Shown here piece after piece: positions 33,220 through 41,853 of a DNA stretch of 64,000 nucleotides (the first letter of the stretch is position 1; each line of letters begins with the position of its first letter). Below the pieces are notes generated by a model, which searched no databases, was not told where the DNA came from, and worked only from the letters and a program-made list of their open reading frames with translations. The stretch is from Oscillatoriaceae cyanobacterium M7585_C2015_266 (GTDB taxonomy: Bacteria > Cyanobacteriota > Cyanobacteriia > Cyanobacteriales > Oscillatoriaceae): positions 472,369 through 536,368 of the forward strand of contig DVEG01000020.1 of the NCBI GenBank assembly GCA_015295835.1, read 5' to 3'. A program made the position numbers and the translations under genes.

Positions 33220-35718
33220 TCAAGGGAGATAGGCAAGAGGATTTACTGCTCCCTGTCCAGGTGGATGGATTTCAAAATGTAAGTGGGGACCGGTGCTGAA
33301 ACCCGTGCTGCCCATCTCAGCCACTTGTTGACCTTGCTCCACTTCTTGGCCCTCGCGAACCAGAATGCGATCGTTATGGGCATAGAGAGTGACGCTGCCA
33401 TCTGGGTGAGTAATTTCCACCAAATTGCCGTATCCGCCCTCATTCCAACGAGCGTAGGTAATGACTCCGGGAGCGGCTGCGACGATGGGAGTGCCAACTG
33501 GTCCTGCTATATCAATCCCTTTGTGCATCCGTCCCCAGCGCCAACCATAACCGGAAGTCAGCACTCCTTTGGCTGGCCAAATATAGCCGGTGAAGACAGC
33601 ACTGCCTTTTGGTAGATAGTTATCTGGAGAAGCTAAGGGAGGAAGTTCAGGAGAAACCATTCGGGGCTGAATCACTGATTCAAAGGCTTCTGTCCCAGTA
33701 GGAGCCGTTGCCACTATCTCCTGTTCATAAGGCGTTGTAGCCACAGGGGCGGTATCTTTCGTTGGCACTGAAAGTGGCGCGGCTGAAGATTGTTGATTCT
33801 GATCTGTGCCTGGGTATTGGTTGGCAAGAAACTCTGGATTGACTCTGGCGGAAGTTAGTTTATTATTTGCGGGTTCATCTACCAGTTCATTTGTCTCGGC
33901 TATCAGGGAGCTAGCCTGTGCATTAATCGGGGTTACGGTTTTTTGAGACCGATATTTTTCCCGAATCTTGAGCATTTCAGAAATCAACTCGTTGTTATAG
34001 AGGTAGGATGCGGTGGCAGGCTCAAGATTTGTCGGCTGTTCTGAAGCGGGAAAGTTGGCAACAGAGGGAGTAGGCGAGCGCAGCTCTACTTCTACTTTGT
34101 TTGATTCTATCTCTGATGTAGTCGCCTCACGGCTTAGAGTTACTGGGGGGTTGTAGGCGATCGCTGTTGAGTTCGGCAAGGTGACAAAAGGCACCTGCTT
34201 ATCTGCCTTCACTTCCTTTGTCGGCTGGTAGGAAATGCTTGCGATTCCGTATGGTTGATACTTTTCAATCAGAGCAGTGGTATGAACTTCTTGTCTGCCC
34301 GGTTGATACAGGGGGATTTCCAGGGTTTGACCGACAGTCAATAGGTTCGGATCACTAATTTGATTATACTTCGCCAGCACAGATGCAGTTACTCCATAAG
34401 TTCTGGCGAGCGAATCCAGCGTATCCCCGTCCCTTACCTTATATTCTACTACTGACTGCGGTTGTTCAGGCAGGAGGGCAACTGCTTTGGAGAAGTCAGG
34501 CGTCACCACTTTATCTGAAGTAGTAACCGCTTTCTCTTTCCCCGTCACCTCACCAGTCTCTAATTCTGGTGTGGCGACAATTTCTGGTGTTGGCAGCGAC
34601 TGCTTTAAGAAATTCTCCTTGACGGTTACTGCTGTTTCTGCCTGAGGAGTGCTCTGACTTGGCATTGGCAGCAGTGTCGGCACTTCTAACTCGTTGTTAT
34701 TTGTAGGCGAAAAGGGCGAAAATACGTTCTCAGAAGCTGTTGCTTCTGATGCAGGAATGCCAAGCGGCAGATTGGTTGGGATTTCCGCTTTTGATAGCTC
34801 GTTCGCTCCTGGCAGAGGAATTAACACCGAGCTTGGAGAAACTTTTGCTGCTGCGGAGTTATCTAGTTGCTTTTTAGCTCCATCAGAAGAATTTGCTTGG
34901 TTAATGAACGGAAAAGCTTTTTCATTAGCTGCGGCTTTTTGCGGCGCGGAAACTGCACTCGCTTCAGATGAATTTACAGACTCCTCAATACCAAACTCCG
35001 CCAGACTGTCTTTTAAGCGGTTCGATGATTGCTCGAATTGTTCGCTTGCGAACTTATTATTCGCCTTTATATAGTTTTGTTTGGCCGCGAATATTTCGCT
35101 GACTTCATCGGCAATCTTACTTTCAATCACATAGGCAGCTTCTGGCGCAGCCTGGTTTTCCTGGATTGAGTTAGTAAGCAAGGAAAAGGCGTCGCGCTCC
35201 GATAGCGCTGTAGCTGGAGCGTTCGTTTCCTTTGTTATCGTGCTGCTATTTGGCGACTGTATTTTGGTTTCTTTGGAAAGGATGCCTTCGTAACCAATGT
35301 TGTTTTTAGCCGCGAGTGCGCTTTTGCCCAATTCATGAGTCTGCGAGGGCTGCCACTGTGTGAACAGCTCCACTTCCGATTCGGGTTGGTTTGCGCTTTG
35401 GCGAAGCGTTTCCGTCTCTGCCCCAGAGGTTTCGACAACAATTCCAGACTCGACTGTTCCATTCTCGAATGTTGTCAGAGCTGTTGGCGTGATTGCCTCT
35501 ACTGTTTTTGGTTCAGCAGCGCTCGCTCCATCCCCTTGTTGAGGCAGAACCATGCTAGAGGCCCCCATCGAAATGGCCAACCCTATCATGGCTGCAGATG
35601 CGTGTGTTCTGCGATTCCCTTCTGGAGCCTGTTTAAATAGTCCGAGGGAGAGCCAAGTCTCCTTATCTGCGGCTTGGGAAGAAACAGGCTTTACCTTTTG
35701 TGGAAATGTTCGTTTCAA
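33220..35718 (-). CDS. LysM-M23 peptidoglycan endopeptidase (NlpD/EnvC type)
   Basis: 832 aa; TTG start at 35718 fixed by a strong Shine-Dalgarno (AGGAGG, minus strand, ~35726-35731) 7 nt upstream. Residues ~35-65 are hydrophobic (AAMIGLAISMGASSMVLP), a signal anchor. A long disordered region rich in Ser/Glu/Thr/Pro is followed by a LysM domain (YKVRDGDTLDSLARTYGVTA, ~430-475) and a C-terminal M23 domain (~715-830: HKGIDIAGPVGTPIVAA, YAHNDRILV, STGPHLHFEI) with His-x-Gly... and HLHFE zinc ligands. Probably a periplasmic enzyme or activator acting on septal or peripheral peptidoglycan. Preceded by a structured leader. Confidence 0.9.
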   Translation of the reverse strand: MKRTFPQKVKPVSSQAADKETWLSLGLFKQAPEGNRRTHASAAMIGLAISMGASSMVLPQQGDGASAAEPKTVEAITPTALTTFENGTVESGIVVETSGAETETLRQSANQPESEVELFTQWQPSQTHELGKSALAAKNNIGYEGILSKETKIQSPNSSTITKETNAPATALSERDAFSLLTNSIQENQAAPEAAYVIESKIADEVSEIFAAKQNYIKANNKFASEQFEQSSNRLKDSLAEFGIEESVNSSEASAVSAPQKAAANEKAFPFINQANSSDGAKKQLDNSAAAKVSPSSVLIPLPGANELSKAEIPTNLPLGIPASEATASENVFSPFSPTNNNELEVPTLLPMPSQSTPQAETAVTVKENFLKQSLPTPEIVATPELETGEVTGKEKAVTTSDKVVTPDFSKAVALLPEQPQSVVEYKVRDGDTLDSLARTYGVTASVLAKYNQISDPNLLTVGQTLEIPLYQPGRQEVHTTALIEKYQPYGIASISYQPTKEVKADKQVPFVTLPNSTAIAYNPPVTLSREATTSEIESNKVEVELRSPTPSVANFPASEQPTNLEPATASYLYNNELISEMLKIREKYRSQKTVTPINAQASSLIAETNELVDEPANNKLTSARVNPEFLANQYPGTDQNQQSSAAPLSVPTKDTAPVATTPYEQEIVATAPTGTEAFESVIQPRMVSPELPPLASPDNYLPKGSAVFTGYIWPAKGVLTSGYGWRWGRMHKGIDIAGPVGTPIVAAAPGVITYARWNEGGYGNLVEITHPDGSVTLYAHNDRILVREGQEVEQGQQVAEMGSTGFSTGPHLHFEIHPPGQGAVNPLAYLP

Positions 35719-36502
35719 GAAACGACCTCCTAGCGTTCAGCGCTTAACTGTCCTTGTGTTGACTAATCTATTTTCGCCGTTCAATGATGTCAATCACATA
35801 TAAAAGATATTTTTATCACTGACGGCTGACTTTTCTTAGGCAAGATTATCCTGCTTTTTTGATTTAGACAAGCTTACGGTTCTGAAAATCTTGCCACAGG
35901 ATTATCAGGCTTTTAATCCAAATCGCTCCTTTGACAAACTCCTTTGTCCTACGTCCGATTTGGTTGCTCGATGAGAATTTACGCTTATTTTTCCCGAAAA
36001 GACAAGCGTATTTCCCACATCTGTTTAATTAGTTGTTACTCCATACAATCTTTTCTGCTCCCCCTTTTAAAATTGCCTGTTTTCCTTACAGGAGAGTCTT
36101 TTTAAGCTATTTCACCCTAACTGAGTTTGTTTAAAATAATCTATCGATTCAATTATTCCCGCTTAGCTACGGTTTAATAGAAATTTCTTATCGACACTGG
36201 ATGCTGTCCACTTTCTGACTGAGCCATAGGATTCTTAGGTAATCCTGAAAAGAAAGTGTTTTCAGAGGGGGCTGAAAGTAAATGGCTGCACTTACCATTG
36301 CAGGAGGTTACTTCAGCTCATTTATCCAGTTCTGTGTAAATATAGTATCTTTTCCCTGCAATAGCTGCGAGGGAGAAAATGAAAAATTTTGTTAAACTTT
36401 TGCGCTCGCCAAAGTAGACATTGGTTGTAGCATAGGATACTTTATGCTGTAAAAAGTGCTACTTAACAGTTCAGTAAAAACAACAAATAACAGGGTGCGC
36501 TT
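35719..36502 (-). other. Long 5' leader / intergenic region of the M23 peptidase gene
   Basis: 784 bp without a gene. On the minus strand it carries a series of strong hairpins: a compact domain at 36196-36330, then CCAAATCG/CGATTTGG (35918-35925/35956-35963) enclosing GACAAA/TTTGTC, and GGCAAGATT/AATCTTGCC (35839-35847/35887-35895). The trmL gene reads the same way and ends upstream. Where transcription starts is not known; the structure would fit a long regulated 5' UTR. Confidence 0.6.
36196..36330 (-). ncRNA. Candidate structured RNA element (riboswitch-like) upstream of M23 gene
   Basis: Read on the minus strand, a closing stem (ACTGGAT 36196-36202 with ATCCAGT 36324-36330) encloses two arms: (1) ACTTCAGC (36310-36317) with GCTGAAAGT (36271-36279, one bulge), itself enclosing AATGG/CCATT (36281-36285/36295-36299); (2) CACTTTC/GAAAGTG (36209-36215/36252-36258) enclosing AGGATT/AATCCT (36228-36233/36241-36246). 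Four nested perfect or near-perfect stems in 135 nt are well beyond chance. I recognise no known riboswitch core in it. Confidence 0.45.
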
Positions 36503-36964
36503 CTATCCCAGATAACCCAATTGACGGCGCGCTTCGTAAAGCCCCAAAGCTGCACTGACAGAAAGATTGAGGCTACGGACATAAATTTGGCTCATGGGAA
36601 TATGGGTGGTGGCATCACAGGCATCGAGAATTTCAGCAGGCAGCCCTGTGGTTTCGCTACCAAATAACAGCCAGTCATCCGGTTGAAATCGAAAGTGGAT
36701 GTAATTAGTACTGCCGCGAGTGCTGAAGCCGATCCAACGCCCCCCTCGCTGTCGGTGATGGTTTTTAAATGCTTCTAAAGTGGGGTGGTAGTGGAGGTCA
36801 ACATAAGGCCAGTAATCAAGACCGGCTCGCTTGAGATAGCGATCGCTGATTTCAAAGCCCATCGGTCCGACTAAATGCAATTCTGTGCCCGTAGCAGCAC
36901 AAGTACGGGCTACATTACCGGTATTTTGTGGGATTTGAGGATACACCAATACAATCTTAGGCAT
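36503..36964 (-). CDS. trmL: tRNA (cytidine/uridine-2'-O-)-methyltransferase TrmL
   Basis: 153 aa, the usual length of TrmL (SPOUT fold, SAM-dependent). It methylates the ribose of the wobble nucleotide in tRNA-Leu isoacceptors. SPOUT motifs: IPQNTGNVARTCAATGTELHLVGP, LLFGSETTGLPAE and the knot region YVRSLNLSVSAALGLYEARR. Single gene between gshA and the peptidase leader. Confidence 0.93.
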   Translation of the reverse strand: MPKIVLVYPQIPQNTGNVARTCAATGTELHLVGPMGFEISDRYLKRAGLDYWPYVDLHYHPTLEAFKNHHRQRGGRWIGFSTRGSTNYIHFRFQPDDWLLFGSETTGLPAEILDACDATTHIPMSQIYVRSLNLSVSAALGLYEARRQLGYLG

Positions 36965-37123
36965 GCTGGTGGTAGTTTATCCCAATTCCGGCGGATATGC
37001 ATGAGATTGCTGTTTCTGGGCCTAGAAAGGCCACCCCAGATAGAGTTTATCGATAGTTTTTTTTTATATCATTTTCGGGCAAACTATCGATTAGATATTC
37101 TGAACTCTAAAAAGGTGTCTGGC

Positions 37124-38275
37124 TCAAGCTACTTGCATTTGGCAGAGCTTATCTTCTAGCTCACGTTCTTGTTCAGCCATTGCTTGAATCCCTTGAATAA
37201 TAACGCTTTTAACGTCTTGCCCTTCTGCAATCGACTTTAACCACTGCTGGGAAGTGTTGCCTTCCCGAAGAATTTTTTTCAGAGGGGAAAGAAAACAGCT
37301 AAAGCCTTGCTTTTTGGCCACTGGCCACACTTGTTTGTAAAGTTCTTCGATCCAATCCCGGGCTTTTATAAGTTTGCCATCCTGCCAGTGCCGCAAAAAA
37401 GCGTCTAAACTATCTTTAGCGGCAGCAATTTCGTTGGTATCGGCGATCGCAATTAACTCTTTCAAGCGCTCGCTAGCTGGAATCTGGCTGCTCTCTAAAG
37501 GATCTAAACCGGGCTCCTCGAGCATCTGAATCAGACGAGCTTCAAGCAGAGCTGTGACAGCAAGCAAAGCTAAGGGATCGACTATCAAGTCGCAGATTCT
37601 CAATTCCAACCGATTTATACTATAAGGACGGCTGTCGCCGTTGGGTCTCACTGACGACCACAGATGACGGACGTTTTTCATCGTGCCAGCGGCTAATTGC
37701 TCTTCCGTCCACTTAATGAAGTGGGCATGACTTTCAAACAAGGGTACATGAGCGGGGGTTTTAGGGAAAATCATCCATCGAGTTGAGTGAGCTCCCGTAA
37801 CTTCACCGTCAAGGAAAGGGGATGAGGCGCTCAGCGCTAAGTACAGGGGCGCTTCCATGCGGACGAGACGAATTGCTCGCATTAGCATTTCGGGATCGCT
37901 GAAGCCGATGTTGATATGAACACTGGCTGTGACGACTTTGGTGCCGTAGGTTTGCTCTATATAGCTGTGATAGGGATTACCTGGATCGGAGCGGTAGAAG
38001 CGATCGCTTTTTCCCAAGGAAAGGGTGCTGCCGGGTATCAATGTGTAATCCCCCAAAGTTTTGAGGTACTTGCGCAGTTGCAACCGAGGACGCACTAATT
38101 CGCACAGCAGACGCTCGTAGGAACACAAGGGGGGTGTTGTGTATTCTACGTTCCGGCTGTCTGGTTCGCGCACGAATCTGTCTAGGGCAGTAACAATCTC
38201 GTGCGAGAGGCCTACTATTTCACCTTCGGGCGTCCCGGTGTAAACCTCTACTTCAAAGCCTTTCGATAGCAGCAC
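37124..38275 (-). CDS. gshA: Glutamate-cysteine ligase, cyanobacterial type
   Basis: 383 aa. First step of glutathione synthesis, joining glutamate and cysteine with ATP. The cyanobacterial GCS family is recognised from EVEVYTGTPEGEIVGLSHEIV, VEYTTPPLCSYERLL, TLIPGSTLSLGKSDRFYRSD, ASVHINIGFSDPEMLMRA and ALSASSPFLDGEVTGAHSTRW. The ATG at 38275 is used; a slightly shorter start is possible. Single gene on the minus strand. Confidence 0.92.
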   Translation of the reverse strand: MLLSKGFEVEVYTGTPEGEIVGLSHEIVTALDRFVREPDSRNVEYTTPPLCSYERLLCELVRPRLQLRKYLKTLGDYTLIPGSTLSLGKSDRFYRSDPGNPYHSYIEQTYGTKVVTASVHINIGFSDPEMLMRAIRLVRMEAPLYLALSASSPFLDGEVTGAHSTRWMIFPKTPAHVPLFESHAHFIKWTEEQLAAGTMKNVRHLWSSVRPNGDSRPYSINRLELRICDLIVDPLALLAVTALLEARLIQMLEEPGLDPLESSQIPASERLKELIAIADTNEIAAAKDSLDAFLRHWQDGKLIKARDWIEELYKQVWPVAKKQGFSCFLSPLKKILREGNTSQQWLKSIAEGQDVKSVIIQGIQAMAEQERELEDKLCQMQVA

Positions 38276-38461
38276 GATTTTTCCTCAACTGTATTGATGG
38301 TTACTTATTCAGTATCCCGGAAATTAGCAGGCAACATCTCCCAAAAAGTTCACTCTTTCCTCGCCCTGCTTTCTTGGTGCACTACACGGAAAATTTTAAG
38401 TTTTATCAAAAATTCTTCTAAACACTTGACAAAAAAATATTTTACTGATACGTGACTTTTT

Positions 38462-38870
38462 TTACAAATGTTCAGGGTCGCTCCCTCTTTCTCGCAATCG
38501 CTCTAACAAAGCTTGATAACGCTGCTGCTTTTGTTTGAGTTGAGCGCTCGCCTCGTTTGCCCGTTGCTGCTCTTGCTCTCGCAATTGCTCCAATTCAACA
38601 GAGGTAAGAAATCGCTGCCCGTCGGGGCGATAAATTTCTAGAGTTTCTTCTTTAAGTTCAAATCTTATCCCTAAACGAGAACTGAGCCTGCCATCTATCT
38701 CCTCAATCTTTTCTAACTCTTCTCCCCTTCGCAGCAACCATGTCAGTTCCATTTCCTGTTCTAATAGTTACAATCCATCGAAATTGTTTTGTGTTGTCTG
38801 CTATTGGTTGACTATCGCTGCCTGGATAATAAATTCTGGGTTTAATATCATTAGACAATTTTTGTACCAT
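38462..38870 (-). pseudogene. Uma2-family (DUF820) nuclease relic with its core deleted
   Basis: Two overlapping frames on the minus strand. The first (from ATG 38870: MVQKLSNDIKPRIYYPGSDS then QPIADNTKQFRWIVTI) is the N-terminus of an Uma2 protein; the second (to 38462: TWLLRRGEELEKIEEIDG, LGIRFELKEETLEIYRPDGQ) is the C-terminal tail with its coiled coil. The restriction-endonuclease-like core between them is missing, and the two frames are shifted by one, so the join near 38750-38790 is a deletion plus frameshift. The C-terminal frame has its own ATG (38752), but a function is doubtful. Confidence 0.75.
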
Positions 38871-39008
38871 TTTAGTAATAACTACTTTCAACTGTAGTAA
38901 ATTATACAGGTGTAATTTTTGCTATTGGTATTACCTGTAGTTCATAGGCGGCAGCAGACAACAATATTTATACATAAAAATATAAAATCTGTCGTTGCTC
39001 ACCACTAC

Positions 39009-40229
39009 TTACGTTCGTTGTGGCAACATTTGAATAACACCCCATTTTCCATTTGTCAACCAATCAGAGTCTTGTTTGCTAACTTTTTCTATCTTAAGAG
39101 GGTGCAAACCTGCCGCTAATTCCGATTTAAGAGTGCGTAGTGCTACTAAGGGTGCGGGAAAGTAACTGACAATATCTGTAAAAGGGGTTGTAAATTCCCA
39201 ATGGCGATCGCCTAGCAATCTGCGATAATTAGCATCTCCCTTTATTATAATCCAATTTGCTTCTGCCAGCAACAGGCGCAGTTGTTGGGGTATTTCCCAG
39301 AATGCTAGTGGCGATGTCCAAAAAAAATCTTCGTACAATTGCAAGCAATTTTTATGAATATACTCTTGTATACGACAAGCGATCGCTCGCACTTCTTCCT
39401 TTTGATTTGCCGCCATATCTTTTAGCGTATAGTCAACATCTGCTCTCATTGCATCGGATACAAATGTCGGATGTGCTTTCAAGTGAAAACGTACCAAATT
39501 GGCTATCTTACTGCTGAGTAAAAATTCTGCCAAGCACAAATCGCAGAATAGCTCAAACCCTGCATTGTCGATAATAAAGTCTATTTTTAAATTTCGAGAA
39601 TTTGCCCATATTTCTGCTACTGCGGGCGCGTCATTAGCCAAAATTCTTGTTATTTCTTGCTCGACATTTGTGGAGCTGCGATCGCCTTCATTTGCTGGCC
39701 ACAAACTCAGGTCTACACGATTGCCCCACAGTGCCAAATATAAAAGGTATTCTAAATCTTTTTTATCCCATTTTACTTGCAGCTTATTAACCTGTGTGCT
39801 CAAGGCTTGTATAGAATTTTTTGCCTTCTCCAAGCCGAGGCGCTTTTGAAGGCTATAAGGATCGACACTTTGCCATTTTCCGGGTTGGAAATATTGCGTT
39901 GCTTCCAAGATGCGACGGTAAAAATAAGCTTCGGCAAAATACCAGGGAACATCCAGCCAGTTTTTACCTAAATATGGTTTTACATAATTAGCCCATGCAG
40001 CCAAATCTGGCGCTTCTTTTTCTGCGAGGTTTCTAATTGGTTGCTCCGGTATTTCCTGTGCCAACTTTTCTAGATTTTCGGCAAGCGGGATTGGGAAATT
40101 ATTTTCTGCTATGCTACGACGTGCGATCGCAGGCAACCGTTCAATTACTGTAAAATATGCAAAACTTCCCACCTCCCCTCCCATCAGCGGGGGTGGCAGT
40201 GGCAATTTCGGAAACTGCATCAGCGTCAT
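39009..40229 (-). CDS. ARMT1-like (DUF89) metal-dependent phosphatase
   Basis: 406 aa. The DUF89 fold is recognisable: N-terminal helical region (FPIPLAENLEKLAQEIPEQP), catalytic loop IDFIIDNAGFELFCDLCLAEFLL (~215-240; Asp/Asn metal site), AEANWIIIKGDANYRRLLGD (Asp ~335) and VALRTLKSELAAGL (Lys). Members are Mn2+/Co2+-dependent damage-control phosphatases acting on sugar- or phospho-metabolites; human ARMT1 is the nearest named relative. The substrate here is unknown. Single gene on the minus strand. Confidence 0.82.
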   Translation of the reverse strand: MTLMQFPKLPLPPPLMGGEVGSFAYFTVIERLPAIARRSIAENNFPIPLAENLEKLAQEIPEQPIRNLAEKEAPDLAAWANYVKPYLGKNWLDVPWYFAEAYFYRRILEATQYFQPGKWQSVDPYSLQKRLGLEKAKNSIQALSTQVNKLQVKWDKKDLEYLLYLALWGNRVDLSLWPANEGDRSSTNVEQEITRILANDAPAVAEIWANSRNLKIDFIIDNAGFELFCDLCLAEFLLSSKIANLVRFHLKAHPTFVSDAMRADVDYTLKDMAANQKEEVRAIACRIQEYIHKNCLQLYEDFFWTSPLAFWEIPQQLRLLLAEANWIIIKGDANYRRLLGDRHWEFTTPFTDIVSYFPAPLVALRTLKSELAAGLHPLKIEKVSKQDSDWLTNGKWGVIQMLPQRT

Positions 40230-40482
40230 GGTATTTTATATTCTTCTATTTTACCTCAACATAGCTCTAAAAAATTTTTTATTATTTTATTTTAATTTTT
40301 TAAATTTTTACGTAAAAATTTTTTGTCAAGTTTTATATTTATTTTAAATTTCTCTGATCTTAGCCATATTTATAATAATTTATACTAGTAGTTTTAGCAA
40401 GCTATTAGATAAAATAGACCTGTATAGTTGCTAGAATAAAATAAATTACCCCAATACAAATCCACAAACCAAGAATTTTGCC

Positions 40483-41553
40483 ATGTCAGAAAAAAATGAA
40501 ACAGCCTTTCTCATCTCCAGCCTATTGATTACAGTCGTGCTAGTAGGGGTTGGTTTTTGGTGGTTGAGTAAGCGTTTCGTCATTGTGCCGAAGTATTCCG
40601 TACCATCAAACACCTCAACAATCACTACTCCATCTAATACTGGAAACCCTCCAACCACTACTCAGCCTGATGGCGACGATTTTGTCAAAGTACAGGGAGT
40701 TCCGGTAGGACTATTCAGCTATGGTGGTAGTACCACATGGGCTCCCATCCGGCTCTTGGTTGATTCTGCCATTCAAGCAGCCCGCCCTGAGTTTAAGTTG
40801 CGCTATGTCGATCCTATAGATATTCCACCGGGATCGGGGGCTGGCATTAAAATGCTTTTAGACGGGCAATTAAGTTTTGCCCAATCTTCCAGACCGATTC
40901 AGGAGAGCGAATTTCAGCAAGCACAGCAGCGAGGATTCAATCTACAGCAAATTCCCGTGGCGATCGAGGGTGTGGCAATTGCCATCAATCCCAACTTAAA
41001 CATAGCGGGTTTAACTCTCAGTCAGCTAAAAGCGATTTACACGGGGCAAATTGACAATTGGAATCAAGTAGGAGGGCCAGATATCCGTATCATTCCTTAT
41101 TCTAGAAAGATTGAATCGGGTGGAACCGTTGATTTTTTTGTAAAACAAATTCTCGGAGGTAAGGATTTTGGGGCAAACGTTCAATTTGTCGCCAACACGA
41201 CAGAAGGGCTGCAAAGAGTAGCTGACTCTCCGGGCGGGATTTACTATGCGTCTGCCCCAGAAGTGGTTCCTCAATGTTCTATTAAACCAGTAGCGATTGG
41301 GCGCGATGACAGAGAATTTGTCCCCCCTTACAAACCGCCCTTTGTCCCACCGCAGCTATGTCCGGCTCAGCGGAATCAGCTTAACCTAGAGGCTTTCCGA
41401 CAAGGGAAATACCCAATTACTCGCTACCTCTTTGTGATTGTCAAACAGAATGGCCAGATAGACCAGCAAGCAGGGGAAGCATATGCAAATTTGCTGCTGA
41501 CGCCTCAAGGACAAGCGGCGATTGAAAAGGCTGGATTTGTGAGAATTCGCTAA
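40483..41553 (+). CDS. Phosphate-binding protein, PstS-like, membrane anchored
   Basis: 356 aa. An N-terminal membrane segment (residues ~9-30, FLISSLLITVVLVGVGFWWL) lacks a cleavage site or lipobox, then a Thr/Pro-rich linker (~35-65) and a periplasmic phosphate-binding domain with FSYGGSTTWAPIR (ligand loop), PGSGAGIKMLLDGQLSFAQSSRPI and RESGGTVDFFV-like (KIESGGTVDFFV) residues. Related to PstS/SphX. No pstCAB genes are near, so it may be a tethered sensor-type binding protein rather than a transporter subunit (inference). Followed by a histidine kinase ~300 bp downstream on the same strand. Confidence 0.82.
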   Translation: MSEKNETAFLISSLLITVVLVGVGFWWLSKRFVIVPKYSVPSNTSTITTPSNTGNPPTTTQPDGDDFVKVQGVPVGLFSYGGSTTWAPIRLLVDSAIQAARPEFKLRYVDPIDIPPGSGAGIKMLLDGQLSFAQSSRPIQESEFQQAQQRGFNLQQIPVAIEGVAIAINPNLNIAGLTLSQLKAIYTGQIDNWNQVGGPDIRIIPYSRKIESGGTVDFFVKQILGGKDFGANVQFVANTTEGLQRVADSPGGIYYASAPEVVPQCSIKPVAIGRDDREFVPPYKPPFVPPQLCPAQRNQLNLEAFRQGKYPITRYLFVIVKQNGQIDQQAGEAYANLLLTPQGQAAIEKAGFVRIR

Positions 41554-41853
41554 AAAGTATAAAGAGAAATATTTCAGTTTGTTGATTTAGAATTTTAATA
41601 TTCGCGCGTGTAGAAGTAAGGCAGAATAGTATAGGAAGGTGATCGCCCTGTCTGAAATATTATCCCATTCGATGGCTGCTCATTTTTTCGGAATGCTTGC
41701 TGCTGTGATTATTTTTTTATAGCAGATTGAGCTTTTCTGACTATGTTTTATAAATTCAGTACAAATTTTTTTGATTGATTACTGCTTTTATAACCGACAG
41801 GGGAAATATTAAAAATTAATTAAGTAACAAGTAGGCAAGTAAATTATCAAAAC
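41554..41853. other. Intergenic region, nothing recognised
   Basis: 300 bp between the PstS-like gene and the histidine-kinase gene on the same strand. AT-rich; no terminator or RNA gene was seen. Confidence 0.5.

Noticed and set aside
36196..36330. Identification of the leader as a c-di-AMP (ydaO) riboswitch
   Set aside because: The context fits, but the conserved core sequences of that class were not found; kept as an unassigned structured RNA.
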